Below, piece after piece: positions 43,769 to 52,082 of a stretch of 52,082 nt of DNA. The stretch lies in NCBI RefSeq assembly GCF_014904795.1, contig NZ_JACZFS010000029.1, forward strand, positions 1-52,082, given 5' to 3'. The notes under the pieces were generated by a model, which saw nothing but the letters and a program-made list of their open reading frames with translations, ran no database searches and was not told the DNA's origin. The number at the start of each line of letters is the position of its first letter. The first letter of the stretch is position 1. The stretch is from Nisaea nitritireducens. GTDB taxonomy: Bacteria > Pseudomonadota > Alphaproteobacteria > Thalassobaculales > Thalassobaculaceae. A program made the position numbers and the translations under genes.

Positions 43769-45210
43769 CAGAGCACCTCCGACGGATCCGGTTGCGGCAG
43801 CGTGGCATGAGCCGCCGCAAGGGCTTCGAGCTTTTCCAGAACGGAGGCATCCGGCACAGAAGAACTGCGGGTGGTCAGATCCACATGGATCATAAGCTGC
43901 TCGCCCGTCGCCAGCTCCTCACCCGCTTCGTTCTTCATCCGGTGGAAGACGCGATATTTCTTGCCCTTGCCTTCAAGCACCTGACTGTCGACATGAATGC
44001 GCTGACCGGCGAGGGTTTCGTTGAGGTAGCGAATGCGGCTGTCGACCGTGAAGTAGCTTTTGCCGCTATCGATATAGGCGGTATCCGCACCGACCAGCTT
44101 CATCATCGCGTCAGCCGCGTCCGAGAAGACCTGGCCATACCGGCTCTCGTTCATGTGGCCGTTATAATCGGTCCAGTCGACCGGCACGATCCGGTCCACG
44201 GAGCGCACCAGCGCGCCTTCCGTCGCCGGTTTGGCCAGCGTGCCTTCATGTTCGGCGATCAGCTTGCCGACGGCGGCGCCCTGCCCCTTCAGCGCTCGCA
44301 TCATGGCGACGAGGTTGTTATCCCGCAGCCGTTCCAGTTCCCGGATCGACAGTGCGCCGGACTGGGCGTCGGACTGGTCCGCGATCTGTTTCACCAGATC
44401 GTCGGTCAGCTCCGGCACGTCCATCAGCTTGGTCCAGGGCCATTGCAGGCACGGGCCGAACTGGGCGATGAAGTGGGCCATGCCCGCTTCGCCGCCAGCA
44501 ATCCGGTATGTCTCGAACAGGCCCATCTGCGCCCAGCGCAGGCCGAAACCGTAGCGGATCGCATTGTCGATCTCTTCGGTGGTCGCGACACCGTCCTTCA
44601 CCAGCCAGAGCGCCTCCCGCCAGACAGCTTCGAGGAAGCGGTCGGCGATATGGGCGTCGATCTCGGCCCGGACCCGAAGCGGGTAGCAACCAACGGAACG
44701 CAACAGGCCCTCGGCCTTCTCGATCACTCCCAGGTCCGCCCCCGGCCCCGGCACCACTTCGATCAGCGGCAGCAGATAGACCGGGTTGAACGGATGGGCG
44801 ACAAAGATACGTCCCGGATTTACAGCCCCCTCACCCAGCTCCGAGGGTTTGAAGCCGGAGGTGGAAGAGCCGATCGGCGTCTGCACACCGGTGGCCGCCT
44901 CGATTTCCGCGAAGACCTTGTGTTTCAGGTCGAGCCGCTCGGGCACGCTCTCCTGGATCCAGTCAACACCGGTGACCGCATCCGCAATGGTCTCGACGTG
45001 GCTCAACGTGCCTTCCGCCGGGAGTGCGGTCTCGTACAGCATCGGCAGGGCGTGCCGGGCATTGCCCAGTACTTCCGCCATTTTTCGCTCGGCTTCCGCA
45101 TCCGGATCGAACAGCCGGACGTCCCAACCGTTCAGCAGGAAGCGCGCCGCCCAAGCGCCACCGATGACGCCGCCGCCAATAATGGCGGCTGTTTTGCGTG
45201 CAGCACTCAT
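43768..45210 (-). CDS. lcdH: L-carnitine dehydrogenase fused to betainyl-CoA thioesterase
   Basis: A 480-residue bifunctional protein. Residues 1-320 form a 3-hydroxyacyl-CoA-dehydrogenase-like NAD enzyme (Rossmann AAIIGGGVIGGAWAARF, 8-24; HPFNPVYLLPLIEVVPG with the catalytic His). Residues from about 340 form a hotdog thioesterase (VDWTDYNGHMNESRYGQVF). This arrangement is that of characterised L-carnitine dehydrogenases (EC 1.1.1.108) in rhizobia: the first domain oxidises carnitine to 3-dehydrocarnitine, the second releases glycine betaine from betainyl-CoA. The start overlaps the BKACE stop (ATGA), and its own stop overlaps the next gene. Confidence 0.93.
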   Translation of the reverse strand: MSAARKTAAIIGGGVIGGAWAARFLLNGWDVRLFDPDAEAERKMAEVLGNARHALPMLYETALPAEGTLSHVETIADAVTGVDWIQESVPERLDLKHKVFAEIEAATGVQTPIGSSTSGFKPSELGEGAVNPGRIFVAHPFNPVYLLPLIEVVPGPGADLGVIEKAEGLLRSVGCYPLRVRAEIDAHIADRFLEAVWREALWLVKDGVATTEEIDNAIRYGFGLRWAQMGLFETYRIAGGEAGMAHFIAQFGPCLQWPWTKLMDVPELTDDLVKQIADQSDAQSGALSIRELERLRDNNLVAMMRALKGQGAAVGKLIAEHEGTLAKPATEGALVRSVDRIVPVDWTDYNGHMNESRYGQVFSDAADAMMKLVGADTAYIDSGKSYFTVDSRIRYLNETLAGQRIHVDSQVLEGKGKKYRVFHRMKNEAGEELATGEQLMIHVDLTTRSSSVPDASVLEKLEALAAAHATLPQPDPSEVL

Positions 45211-46115
45211 TTCGGGGCCCGCTTCACGAGGCCGAGCTTCTTGCGGACGGCATCCGGGCCGATCACGGTCGCGCCGAGATTTTCGATGATGGTGACCGCC
45301 TTCTCGACCAGCTGCGCGTTGGTCGCGAGCTGTCTCTTGGCGAGCCAGAGATTGTCTTCCAGGCCAACGCGGACATTGCCGCCAGCCAGCACGGAAGCGG
45401 CGACATAGGGCATCTGGTGCCGGCCGAGCGCGAAGGCCGACCAGTTCCAGTCAGCCGGCACATTGTTCACCATTGCCATCAGCGTGTTCAGATCGTCCGG
45501 CGCGCCCCACGGCACGCCCATGCAGAGCTGCACCAGGGCGGGGCTTTCCAGCACACCGTCATCGACCAACTTCTTGGCCAGCCAGAGATGACCTGTATCG
45601 AAAGCCTCGATCTCCGGCTTCACGCCGAGCTTCGTCATCATCGAGCCCATCGCCTCGAGCATGCCGGGCGTGTTGGTCATGACGTAGTCTTTTTCGGCGA
45701 AGTTCATGGTGCCGCAATCGAGCGTGCAGAGCTCCGGCAGGCACTCGGCGATATGGGCGACACGTTCCTCGGCACCGATCATGTCCGTGCCCTCGACCAG
45801 CGGCAGCGGCTGGGACGGGCTGCCGAACACCAGATCGCCGCCCATGCCGGATGTCAGGTTCAGCACCATGTCCACCTCGGCATCGCGAATACGGTCTGTC
45901 AGTTCGCGATAGAGCTTCAGGTCACGGGCAGGCGCACCGGTTTCGGGATCGCGCACATGGCAATGCACCACGGCCGCACCCGCCTTGGCGGCGGCAATCG
46001 CGCTCTCGGCGATCTGCTGCGGGCTGCGCGGCACATGCGGGCTGCGGTCCTGCGTGCCTCCGGAACCGGTTACGGCACAGGTGATGAAAACCTCGCGGTT
46101 CATGTCGAGCGGCAT
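45207..46115 (-). CDS. 3-keto-acid cleavage enzyme (BKACE), dehydrocarnitine cleavage
   Basis: A 302-residue member of the BKACE (DUF849) family: FITCAVTGSG at the N-terminus, the zinc motif HCHVRD (His51 and His53), the substrate/CoA region NLTSGMGGD, and late GGNVRVGLEDNLWLAK with the conserved Glu. Within a carnitine cluster it condenses 3-dehydrocarnitine with acetyl-CoA to give betainyl-CoA and acetoacetate. GGGAG lies 6 nt before ATG 46115; a TTG at 46142 and an ATG at 46103 are alternatives. It is the first gene of the operon. Confidence 0.93.
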   Translation of the reverse strand: MPLDMNREVFITCAVTGSGGTQDRSPHVPRSPQQIAESAIAAAKAGAAVVHCHVRDPETGAPARDLKLYRELTDRIRDAEVDMVLNLTSGMGGDLVFGSPSQPLPLVEGTDMIGAEERVAHIAECLPELCTLDCGTMNFAEKDYVMTNTPGMLEAMGSMMTKLGVKPEIEAFDTGHLWLAKKLVDDGVLESPALVQLCMGVPWGAPDDLNTLMAMVNNVPADWNWSAFALGRHQMPYVAASVLAGGNVRVGLEDNLWLAKRQLATNAQLVEKAVTIIENLGATVIGPDAVRKKLGLVKRAPK

Positions 46116-46163
46116 CGCAAACTCCCATAAGCAGTCTTTCAAACGCCGCCAGCCTAGGATGCG

Positions 46164-46192
46164 TTGACAGAAGTCATCATGCCGTTTTAGCT
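46164..46192 (+). promoter_or_regulatory. Putative cdhR promoter, possibly giving a leaderless mRNA
   Basis: TTGACA (46164-46169), a 17-nt spacer and TTAGCT (46187-46192) lie so near the start codon (46200) that transcription would begin at or next to the A of the ATG. No Shine-Dalgarno sequence is visible upstream. The -35 box is perfect and the -10 box is weak. Confidence 0.4.
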
Positions 46193-46199
46193 CTTTATC

Positions 46200-47141
46200 A
46201 TGCCCATTTGGATCAATCAGAGCGACGGCACCCAGGAAATCGCGGTCCTGCTGTTCAACCGCTTTTCCAATTACTGCCTCGCCAACACCGTCGAGCCGAT
46301 GCGGGCCGCGAACGATGCTCTCGGCCGCACCGCCTATCGCTGGCGCCTGCTTAGCCTCGATGGTGGGCCGGTCACGTCCTCAAGCGGCATGCAGCTGATG
46401 CCCGACGGCAAACTGTCGGACATGCCCGGCGGCGATGCATTGTTCATCCTGCCAAGCTACGCCTACCGGACCTACGGCACGCCTGCCTGCCTCGACGCGC
46501 TCCGGGCGGCCGCACACCGGTTCGAGACGCTGGCCGGGCTTGATGCGGGGAGCTGGTTGCTGGCGGAGGCGGGCCTGCTGAACGGCTACAGTGCGACCAT
46601 TCATTTCGACGAGTTCGAGCGCTTTTCGGAACGCTTTCCGGACGTGACCGCCGTCCGGGAGCGCTGGATCGTCGACCGGGACCGGATGAGTGCAGGCGGG
46701 GCCACGACCGCTTTCGAGCTGATGCAGCACCTGATTGCCTCAACACACGGCGCCGCAATCTCCATCGAAATCGCCGGCCTTTTCATGCAAGGAGACGAGA
46801 ATGCCGGCGCGCGCGGAGGGACGACGCCAGGTGACCGCCGGGTGCAAAGGGCGCTGACAGTAATGCGAGGCAATCTGGAAACACCGTTATCCGTTGCCGA
46901 TTTGGCCCGCGCTGCCGGATGCCGGCAACGCGATCTGGAAGACCGCTTCCGCCGGGCCTTCGGAGCAACGCCGAGGACCGTCTACCGTCAGCTCCGCATG
47001 GCGGAAGCACTGCGGCTGGTGCGCGACGGCGATCTCTCGATTGCCGAGATTTCCCTACGCTGCGGCTATTCCGATCCGAGCGCTTTCACACGCGCATTCC
47101 GCGCCACGCACGGCCGGGCGCCCCGCAATCTCGGGGCATGA
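46200..47141 (+). CDS. cdhR: GlxA/CdhR-like AraC-family regulator (DJ-1/PfpI + AraC)
   Basis: A 313-residue regulator. Residues 10-185 form a class I glutamine amidotransferase-like (DJ-1/PfpI) domain, including ALFILPSYAYRTYG and LAGLDAGSWLLAEAGLL where the nucleophile Cys of the enzymes is replaced by Gly-Ser. Residues 210-310 are an AraC-type double helix-turn-helix (LSVADLARAAGCRQRDLEDRF and LSIAEISLRCGYSDPSAFTRAFR). Pseudomonas CdhR, the activator of carnitine catabolism, has this architecture, and this gene is divergent from the carnitine operon. Dehydrocarnitine or carnitine is the likely inducer; inference. Confidence 0.86.
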   Translation: MPIWINQSDGTQEIAVLLFNRFSNYCLANTVEPMRAANDALGRTAYRWRLLSLDGGPVTSSSGMQLMPDGKLSDMPGGDALFILPSYAYRTYGTPACLDALRAAAHRFETLAGLDAGSWLLAEAGLLNGYSATIHFDEFERFSERFPDVTAVRERWIVDRDRMSAGGATTAFELMQHLIASTHGAAISIEIAGLFMQGDENAGARGGTTPGDRRVQRALTVMRGNLETPLSVADLARAAGCRQRDLEDRFRRAFGATPRTVYRQLRMAEALRLVRDGDLSIAEISLRCGYSDPSAFTRAFRATHGRAPRNLGA

Positions 47142-47333
47142 GGGCTAAAGCCTTATCCCACAGTGAAGAAATTGCGACAAAACATCTCAATCCATGATGC
47201 GTCTTCCAATTTTCCGCATCTCCAGCTATGCATGCCGAACAATCTGACCTTCCGCCTTACCCCCTGATTCCTTGGGTTATCGCTGCTGCTCCCGACACGG
47301 GGCGCGGCTTGCTTCAGTACTGACAGGTGTTAA

Positions 47334-47867
47334 ATGCACAATAAAAATGCGCCTCTAACCCGCGTCGAGCGATCGCTGGCGCCGGACGAGTTGATCGTCA
47401 CCAAGACGGATGTCGCCGGAAAAATCCGGTACGCAAACCGGACATTTTACAAATTCGCCGGTTACACGCCTGCCGAATGCATCGGCGTGCAGCACAACAT
47501 CATCCGCCACCCGGAGATGCCGCGCGCGGTGTTCAAACTCTTGTGGGACACCATCAAGGGCGGAGACGAGATCTTCGCCTACGTGAATAACAGGGCGAAG
47601 AACGGCGATCACTATTGGGTCCTCGCCCATGTGACCCCGAACTTTGGCGCGAACAAGTCGATCATCGGCTATCACAGCAACCGGCGCGCGCCGAACCACG
47701 ACGTGATCCGCGAGCATATCCAGCCGCTCTACACACAGCTGCTCAAGATAGAGCGCAGTGCCGGCAGCCCGAAGGATGCCCTGGCAGCCGGCGAAAAGCA
47801 TGTCCTCGACCTTCTCCGCTCGAAGAACATGTCATTCAACGAACTCATGTTTGCATTGGGGGTTTAG
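47334..47867 (+). CDS. PAS-domain protein, Aer-like redox sensor
   Basis: A 177-residue soluble protein made mostly of one PAS domain (about residues 20-130). It is strikingly like the FAD-binding PAS of E. coli Aer: YANRTFYKFAGYTPAEC, QHNIIRHPEMPRAVF (RHPDMP in Aer) and NRAKNGDHYWVLAHVTP (KNGDHYW in Aer). The rest is a helical C-terminus with no membrane anchor, HAMP or signalling domain. It abuts an MCP gene with no gap (TAG followed directly by ATG). It probably senses redox or oxygen and signals through the partner MCP. Confidence 0.85.
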   Translation: MHNKNAPLTRVERSLAPDELIVTKTDVAGKIRYANRTFYKFAGYTPAECIGVQHNIIRHPEMPRAVFKLLWDTIKGGDEIFAYVNNRAKNGDHYWVLAHVTPNFGANKSIIGYHSNRRAPNHDVIREHIQPLYTQLLKIERSAGSPKDALAAGEKHVLDLLRSKNMSFNELMFALGV

Positions 47868-49019
47868 ATGTTCGGATCAGCCAGCACCAAGGACGTCAAG
47901 GCCGCCATTCCCGTCCTGAAGAAGCTCGTAAAAGGTGATTTCGATCAGCGGATTACCCAGATCTCCGGAAATTCGGAGACAGCGGAACTGCTCCACCTGA
48001 TCAACGATCTCGTCGACCGCTGCGATTCCTATCTTCGGGAATCCGCAGCCTGCATGTCCCATGTCAGCGAGAACAAGTATTACCGCAAGATCATTGAGAC
48101 CGGGATGCAGGGAGACTTCCTGAACGCATCCCGTTCCGTCAACACCGCCCTGGCGGCAATCGACAAGCGGGTCCAGGACTTTTCCGGTGCGACCGCTGCC
48201 TTCGAGGCGACCGTGCAGAGCATCGTCGAGACTGTCGCCTCCGCGTCGACCGAGCTGATGTCCTCTTCTGAGTCGATGCAGAATATCGCGTCGGACACGA
48301 GCGAGAGGGCGACCTCAGTGGCCGCTGCCGCCGAGGAAGCCTCGGTCAATGTCCAGTCCGTTGCCTCGGCCTCGGAGCAGCTCTCGTCCTCGATCACGGA
48401 AATCAGCCAGCAGGTCTCGCACGCATCCAGCGTCGCCAATGACGCCGCCGCTCTCACGGGTCAGGTGACCCAGCGCGTGGACAGTCTGGAACAGGCAACC
48501 GCGAACATCGTCGGCGCCCTCAAGATCATCAGCGAGATCGCCGAACAGACGAACCTGCTTGCACTCAACGCCACAATTGAAGCTGCGCGGGCCGGTGAAG
48601 CTGGCAAAGGCTTTGCCGTGGTTGCAAACGAGGTCAAGGCGCTGGCCAATCAGACCAGCGGCGCAACCGAGGAAATCAACGGCTTCGTCCGGAGTATCGA
48701 GGAAGCAAGCAAACACACCATCACCGGTATCCGCGACATCTCCACCCAGGTAAACACGATCAGCGAAGCGAACGCAGCCGTCTCCGCTGCGGTGGAGGAA
48801 CAGTCCGCCGCCACGCGGGAAATTGCCGGCAATATCGAGCAGGCCTCAGCTGGGACCACCGAAGTGACGGAAAACATCACCGCGGTCACCGCGTCGGCAC
48901 AGGAAACCAACCGCACGGCACACGAAGTGAATGGTGCGGCGACCGAACTGTCAGTGCAGGCGGAATCATTGAGATCCGTCGTCGGCGATTTCCTGAACAG
49001 GGTTCGGACTGTAGTCTGA
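47868..49019 (+). CDS. Soluble methyl-accepting chemotaxis protein
   Basis: A 383-residue receptor without transmembrane segments. An N-terminal helical, HAMP-like region (about 10-105, [20 protein letters not shown]) leads into the coiled-coil signalling domain, with the conserved hairpin tip [20 protein letters not shown] and [20 protein letters not shown] at about 225-265. No CheR-docking pentapeptide is present at the C-terminus (FLNRVRTVV). It starts immediately after the PAS gene and is probably its output partner for aerotaxis or energy taxis. Confidence 0.92.
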   Translation: MFGSASTKDVKAAIPVLKKLVKGDFDQRITQISGNSETAELLHLINDLVDRCDSYLRESAACMSHVSENKYYRKIIETGMQGDFLNASRSVNTALAAIDKRVQDFSGATAAFEATVQSIVETVASASTELMSSSESMQNIASDTSERATSVAAAAEEASVNVQSVASASEQLSSSITEISQQVSHASSVANDAAALTGQVTQRVDSLEQATANIVGALKIISEIAEQTNLLALNATIEAARAGEAGKGFAVVANEVKALANQTSGATEEINGFVRSIEEASKHTITGIRDISTQVNTISEANAAVSAAVEEQSAATREIAGNIEQASAGTTEVTENITAVTASAQETNRTAHEVNGAATELSVQAESLRSVVGDFLNRVRTVV

Positions 49020-49021
49020 TT

Positions 49022-49040
49022 TCCATCCTTCTGGGGTGGA
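49022..49040 (+). terminator. Short hairpin after the soluble MCP gene
   Basis: TCCATCC-ttctg-GGGTGGA forms seven pairs (one G-U) directly after the stop codon, in the 29-bp gap between convergent genes. There is no U-tract, so this is at best a weak terminator. Confidence 0.35.
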
Positions 49041-49048
49041 GTAAATCT

Positions 49049-49573
49049 TCAACCCGCTGAGGAAAGGACGGCTCTGACGAAGTCGGTCTTGCCGTCAGCA
49101 TAGCCGGCACGTGCCCCGCCAAGCGCATCCACAAGATCGTGCTTGAGTGAGGCATAGCGCTTGCAGAGTTGAGCATCTTGTCTAAGAGCATCGCGGAAAA
49201 GTAATTGATCGCGACAGTCCGGATCGTCCGGTGCATATAAGTGAAGATTGTGAGTCCGAATATCAGTCCCTCGGAGACGGATGAAAAGACGGCCGCTGCG
49301 GATGCCCCGATCGATATAGCCCAAGCGTACAAGCGCTGCCGCGATGCGGTTTTCATGAATGGGCAAGGCACGGACAGCGATATCGAGGATCGGCTTCGCC
49401 GATAGTCCTGGAACAGCGGTGCTTCCGATGTGGTCAACAGTCAGTTCGAGTTCCGGCACGGCCGCGCAGATGCTTGCGCACTCCTCTTCGAATAGCCCGG
49501 CCCACACGGGATCATACCGCATAATGGCAAGTGTTCCCTGCCGCAGACCGATCGACTCGCCGTCATCACGCAT
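49049..49573 (-). CDS. GrpB (UPF0157) family protein
   Basis: A protein of about 174 residues belonging to the GrpB family, which has a nucleotidyltransferase-like fold. It shows VDHIGSTAVPGLSAKPILDIAV, the family hallmark with GST and the Asp pair, then HNLHLYAPDDPDCRDQLLFRD and KRYASLKHDL. The molecular function of GrpB proteins is poorly known. ATG 49573 is chosen; a TTG at 49618 is in frame, and AGGAG is 13 nt upstream of the ATG, so the start is not certain. It is convergent with the soluble MCP gene. Confidence 0.87.
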   Translation of the reverse strand: MRDDGESIGLRQGTLAIMRYDPVWAGLFEEECASICAAVPELELTVDHIGSTAVPGLSAKPILDIAVRALPIHENRIAAALVRLGYIDRGIRSGRLFIRLRGTDIRTHNLHLYAPDDPDCRDQLLFRDALRQDAQLCKRYASLKHDLVDALGGARAGYADGKTDFVRAVLSSAG

Positions 49574-49798
49574 CGCGGTGTCACAGCTCCTGCCTTGGTG
49601 TTGCGCGGCATCCGGCAACGTAACTGAACGACCTTCCTATCCGCCAGAGCCGTTTCACCGGGATCTGAATGCGCACATAGAAGATTGATCGCGTCAGACG
49701 ATTATATCCTCATATCGGCGCTACCTGCTTTCCTGTGACAGAGTCCGACGAAATCTGCGAGAGTTCGCATTACGCGACCTTCAAGGCTTTCCCCAAGG

Positions 49799-51838
49799 CT
49801 AAATATCTTTGAATTTCTTGAGGAAAGCATCAATTGCTTCAATAACTTTCTTTTCGGCTTCATCGACGCTTTGCATCTGTTGCATCACGTCTCTTGCTGC
49901 AACGGCCGCGTCGGCTGAGGCCGATTCAACACCCCCTATATTTTCATCAACAGCCGATACACGTTGAGCCGTATCAAGCATGTTGCCGGTGATCTCTGAC
50001 GTCACGGCGCCTTGCTCTTCGGCGGAGGCAGACATGGTCGTTGCTTGGTCACGGACAAGCTCGATGGCCTGAGTGATCCCGAGAATGGAGGAAACATTCT
50101 CCTGGACAGCATTGGTGACATTGTCGACTTCTGTGCCTATTTCCTCAGTGGAACTGGTTGTCTGGTTTGCTAGTTTTCTGACCTCTTCCGCGACAACAGC
50201 AAAACCGCGCCCGGCATCTCCTGCCCGGGCCGCCTCGATAGAGGCGTTCAGAGCAAGAAGGTCGGTTTTGTTGGCAATGTCTTTGATTAAGGTGACCACA
50301 CCGGCGATCCGTTGTGTTGCGGTTTCCAGATGCTGGAGCGAAGACGTCGCTACGTTCGCCCTTTCGGACGCATCATCAGTGAGGCTTGAGGTCTTAGTCA
50401 CGCCTTTGACAGTCTCTTGAATAGAGGATGCCATTTGATCCATCGCGGCCGCGACGACGGAAACATTTTGAGCTGCCGCAACCGAGTTTTCTTTGACAAC
50501 AGAACCTTGACGGCTTGTTGCTTCCGCCATTGTGACCATCGATTCCGCTGCAATCTTGGACTGTTTTGACGCTTTATGCAGAGCATTCATCGCGCCGACG
50601 ACGGTTTCATGAAAATCTCTGCCGAGTGCCTGAACAGGACGCAGGAGATAAACACCCAAACCATAGCCGCAAGCCAAGATGAGCAGGCTGAACGCACCAA
50701 GTCTGATAAGGGCGTCGCTGACCGAGGCATAGGCATCCGCCATCGCCTCTTCATCCCTGACGGAGAGGATGATTTTCCAGTCAAGCCCAGGCAGGCTCAC
50801 CTGCTCAAACCCGGCGATTACCGGTACACCTCTATGATTTTCCGCGGCAATAAGTCCTTCCGAACGACCAAGGGCCTTTGTGACAACTTCGCTGGACAAA
50901 GATGACCCAATGGCAAGGTTGTCAGCGTTCTCCGGAACGGAGCGGAGTTGCCCGTTTGACCCGATAAGGAAGGTTTCGGCGGTCTCGAAGCCCGCAATTT
51001 CCTTGTTTACAATAGCGTTGATACGATCGACCGGCATCTGGAAAGCAATAATACCGATCAACTCGCCATTGTCCTTGAGGGGCGCAAGCAAGAATGAGGC
51101 ATCCTGATTGTATGATGGCTCGTAGGGTTCGAAGTCTACAAAGACGAGGCCATCCGACTGATCGCGAATAATTTGTTGAACTGCACGTCCAAAAGCCGAG
51201 CCGCTGTAAGGACCGTCAACGAAGGAGGTGCCATAATCGAGCTCTTTGAAGACAGAGTAGACGATACGGCCTTCTTTGGGCTCGAACAGAAAGATGTCGT
51301 AGAACGCGAATTCTTCCAGGTACTCTTTAAAAAATGGGTGATAGAGCTGATGCAGGCTTGAGTATCGACTCGTATCGTCAGCCGCCATAAGCAGGTGTTT
51401 CTCACCAATTTTTCGGGGATTGTCCGAAATGTAAAGGTGTTGAAGCTTCTCCGCGACCGGGTCGATCTTCATCCATCGGGCCAGATCGGCCGACGTGGCC
51501 CCTGTTGTGTTTTCCTGTTGATAGAGATAACGCTCCCTTAGGTTCCGGGTGCGTACGGCAACATCTTCAGACGTGTCTAGCTGGTCAACAGCGGCGGTAA
51601 AAACCCGCGTTGCATCAGTGACGACTGGATTAATTGCAAGCGTGCGGGCAATGCTGAGAAGTGTTCCAAAATAGGTTTCGACCATCTCCCCTTTCAGGTC
51701 GATGACGGAGGCGATTTCTGCACGGGCCGCTTCTTCGGCCATGTTGTACGTGCGGGAGATATCGAACACGGAATTTACGATCATGGGCAGGATACCCGCT
51801 GCCAGCAACGCACCCATGATCTTGTGTTTGAATTTCAT
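49799..51838 (-). CDS. Membrane methyl-accepting chemotaxis protein with dCache-like sensor
   Basis: A 679-residue receptor. The N-terminus is a membrane segment ([20 protein letters not shown], residues 6-25), followed by a large periplasmic domain (about 30-365) with dCache-type features ([31 protein letters not shown]), a second membrane segment (about 372-392), and a signalling domain whose tip has [20 protein letters not shown] and [14 protein letters not shown] at about 524-557. A standard HAMP is hard to recognise. The signal is unknown. ATG 51838 gives the proper membrane start although its Shine-Dalgarno is poor; ATG 51877 is an alternative. GC is clearly lower than in most of the window. 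Confidence 0.9.
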   Translation of the reverse strand: MKFKHKIMGALLAAGILPMIVNSVFDISRTYNMAEEAARAEIASVIDLKGEMVETYFGTLLSIARTLAINPVVTDATRVFTAAVDQLDTSEDVAVRTRNLRERYLYQQENTTGATSADLARWMKIDPVAEKLQHLYISDNPRKIGEKHLLMAADDTSRYSSLHQLYHPFFKEYLEEFAFYDIFLFEPKEGRIVYSVFKELDYGTSFVDGPYSGSAFGRAVQQIIRDQSDGLVFVDFEPYEPSYNQDASFLLAPLKDNGELIGIIAFQMPVDRINAIVNKEIAGFETAETFLIGSNGQLRSVPENADNLAIGSSLSSEVVTKALGRSEGLIAAENHRGVPVIAGFEQVSLPGLDWKIILSVRDEEAMADAYASVSDALIRLGAFSLLILACGYGLGVYLLRPVQALGRDFHETVVGAMNALHKASKQSKIAAESMVTMAEATSRQGSVVKENSVAAAQNVSVVAAAMDQMASSIQETVKGVTKTSSLTDDASERANVATSSLQHLETATQRIAGVVTLIKDIANKTDLLALNASIEAARAGDAGRGFAVVAEEVRKLANQTTSSTEEIGTEVDNVTNAVQENVSSILGITQAIELVRDQATTMSASAEEQGAVTSEITGNMLDTAQRVSAVDENIGGVESASADAAVAARDVMQQMQSVDEAEKKVIEAIDAFLKKFKDI

Positions 51839-52010
51839 GGCCGATGGATCACATTCTGATTTTTTACCAAGAGTCATGGACTTAGCAGGTTTCGAGATGA
51901 CATTCACGCTGAAAGGACGACACTGGAACCGGTAAAACGGAGCCCGTATGCCGACATACCGGCACGCCCATTTGATAACAATGCCGCCGGACAATCACGT
52001 TAGCTGTCTC

Positions 52011-52045
52011 AAAGCCAGGCTTTCACCCGAGAGCTTGGCTTTTTA
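52011..52045 (+). terminator. Factor-independent terminator near the right edge
   Basis: AAAGCCAGGCT (52011-52021) pairs with AGCTTGGCTTT (52032-52042) over 11 bp with one G-U, and the plus strand continues with a T-run (TTTTT at 52040-52044). It is oriented for plus-strand transcription, although the neighbouring gene on its left is on the minus strand; on the minus strand the T-run is only three bases. Confidence 0.7.
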
Positions 52046-52082
52046 TTGCGCGCCACTAATTCTGAACAATAGAAAACGGCCC

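Noticed and set aside
42647-45408. Long plus-strand open frames over the carnitine operon
   Set aside because: They are shadows; the minus-strand genes overlap each other in operon fashion and match known carnitine enzymes.
51880-52010. Possible transposase remnant upstream of the membrane MCP
   Set aside because: A short stretch looked foreign in composition, but no inverted repeats or recognisable transposase residues could be found.

Overview
The window looks like about 52 kb of an alphaproteobacterial chromosome. GC is high in most coding regions, and the gene set is that of a marine or halotolerant Rhodospirillales-like heterotroph: TRAP and ABC importers, a full ectoine operon with its own aspartate kinase, carnitine/betaine catabolism and soluble chemotaxis receptors. 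The taxonomic guess rests on gene content and codon style only. I see no insertion sequence, prophage, CRISPR array or rRNA.

Layout. (1) 1-5.3 kb, plus: the end of a TRAP dctQ, then dctM and a fused HyuA-HyuB 5-oxoprolinase. (2) 5.7 kb, minus: elongator tRNA-Met(CAT) with a clear promoter. (3) 5.9-11.2 kb, minus: a Pho-box-preceded phosphonate/phosphate ABC operon (phnD-like, phnC, phnD, phnE, long phnE), ordered like Sinorhizobium phoCDET but with an additional binding protein at its head. (4) 11.3-13.5 kb: lysR, divergent from doxX and a DODA-type extradiol dioxygenase. (5) 13.5-14.7 kb, minus: a lone acyl-CoA dehydrogenase. (6) 14.8-23.5 kb: a minus-strand operon (ThDP enzyme, enolase-superfamily enzyme, DadA-like oxidase, TRAP dctPQM), divergent from a GntR/FCD regulator and an Asp/Glu-racemase-family enzyme. 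This is the best candidate here for an undescribed catabolic system. (7) 23.6-29.6 kb: a UgpB/MalE-type importer split into two parts (permeases and binding protein on plus, ATPase on minus), with a GNAT gene, ridA and a tetR between them. (8) 29.6-34.3 kb: ask-ectC-ectB-ectA (transcribed ectA first) and divergent ectR. (9) 34.5-39.8 kb, plus: a second phnDCEE importer and a Na/Pi cotransporter with a PhoU-like tail. (10) 39.8-47.1 kb: a tightly overlapping carnitine operon (caiD-like hydratase, NDP-forming acyl-CoA synthetase, acyl-CoA dehydrogenase, carnitine dehydrogenase-thioesterase fusion, BKACE), divergent from a CdhR-like regulator. (11) 47.3-52 kb: a soluble PAS protein plus soluble MCP that look like a split Aer receptor, a GrpB-family gene, and a membrane MCP of lower GC.

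How it fits together. Regions 8 and 10 both make compatible solutes: ectoine de novo, and glycine betaine from carnitine or possibly gamma-butyrobetaine. Regions 3 and 9 serve phosphorus uptake, but no C-P lyase or phosphonatase lies in the window. Region 6 can be read as an import-racemise-oxidise-decarboxylate route for an amino acid, substrate unknown. A recurring regulatory theme is a stem-loop without a U-tract directly after each binding-protein gene (phnD-like, phnD, dctP, second phnD), which probably sets binding protein to permease ratios.
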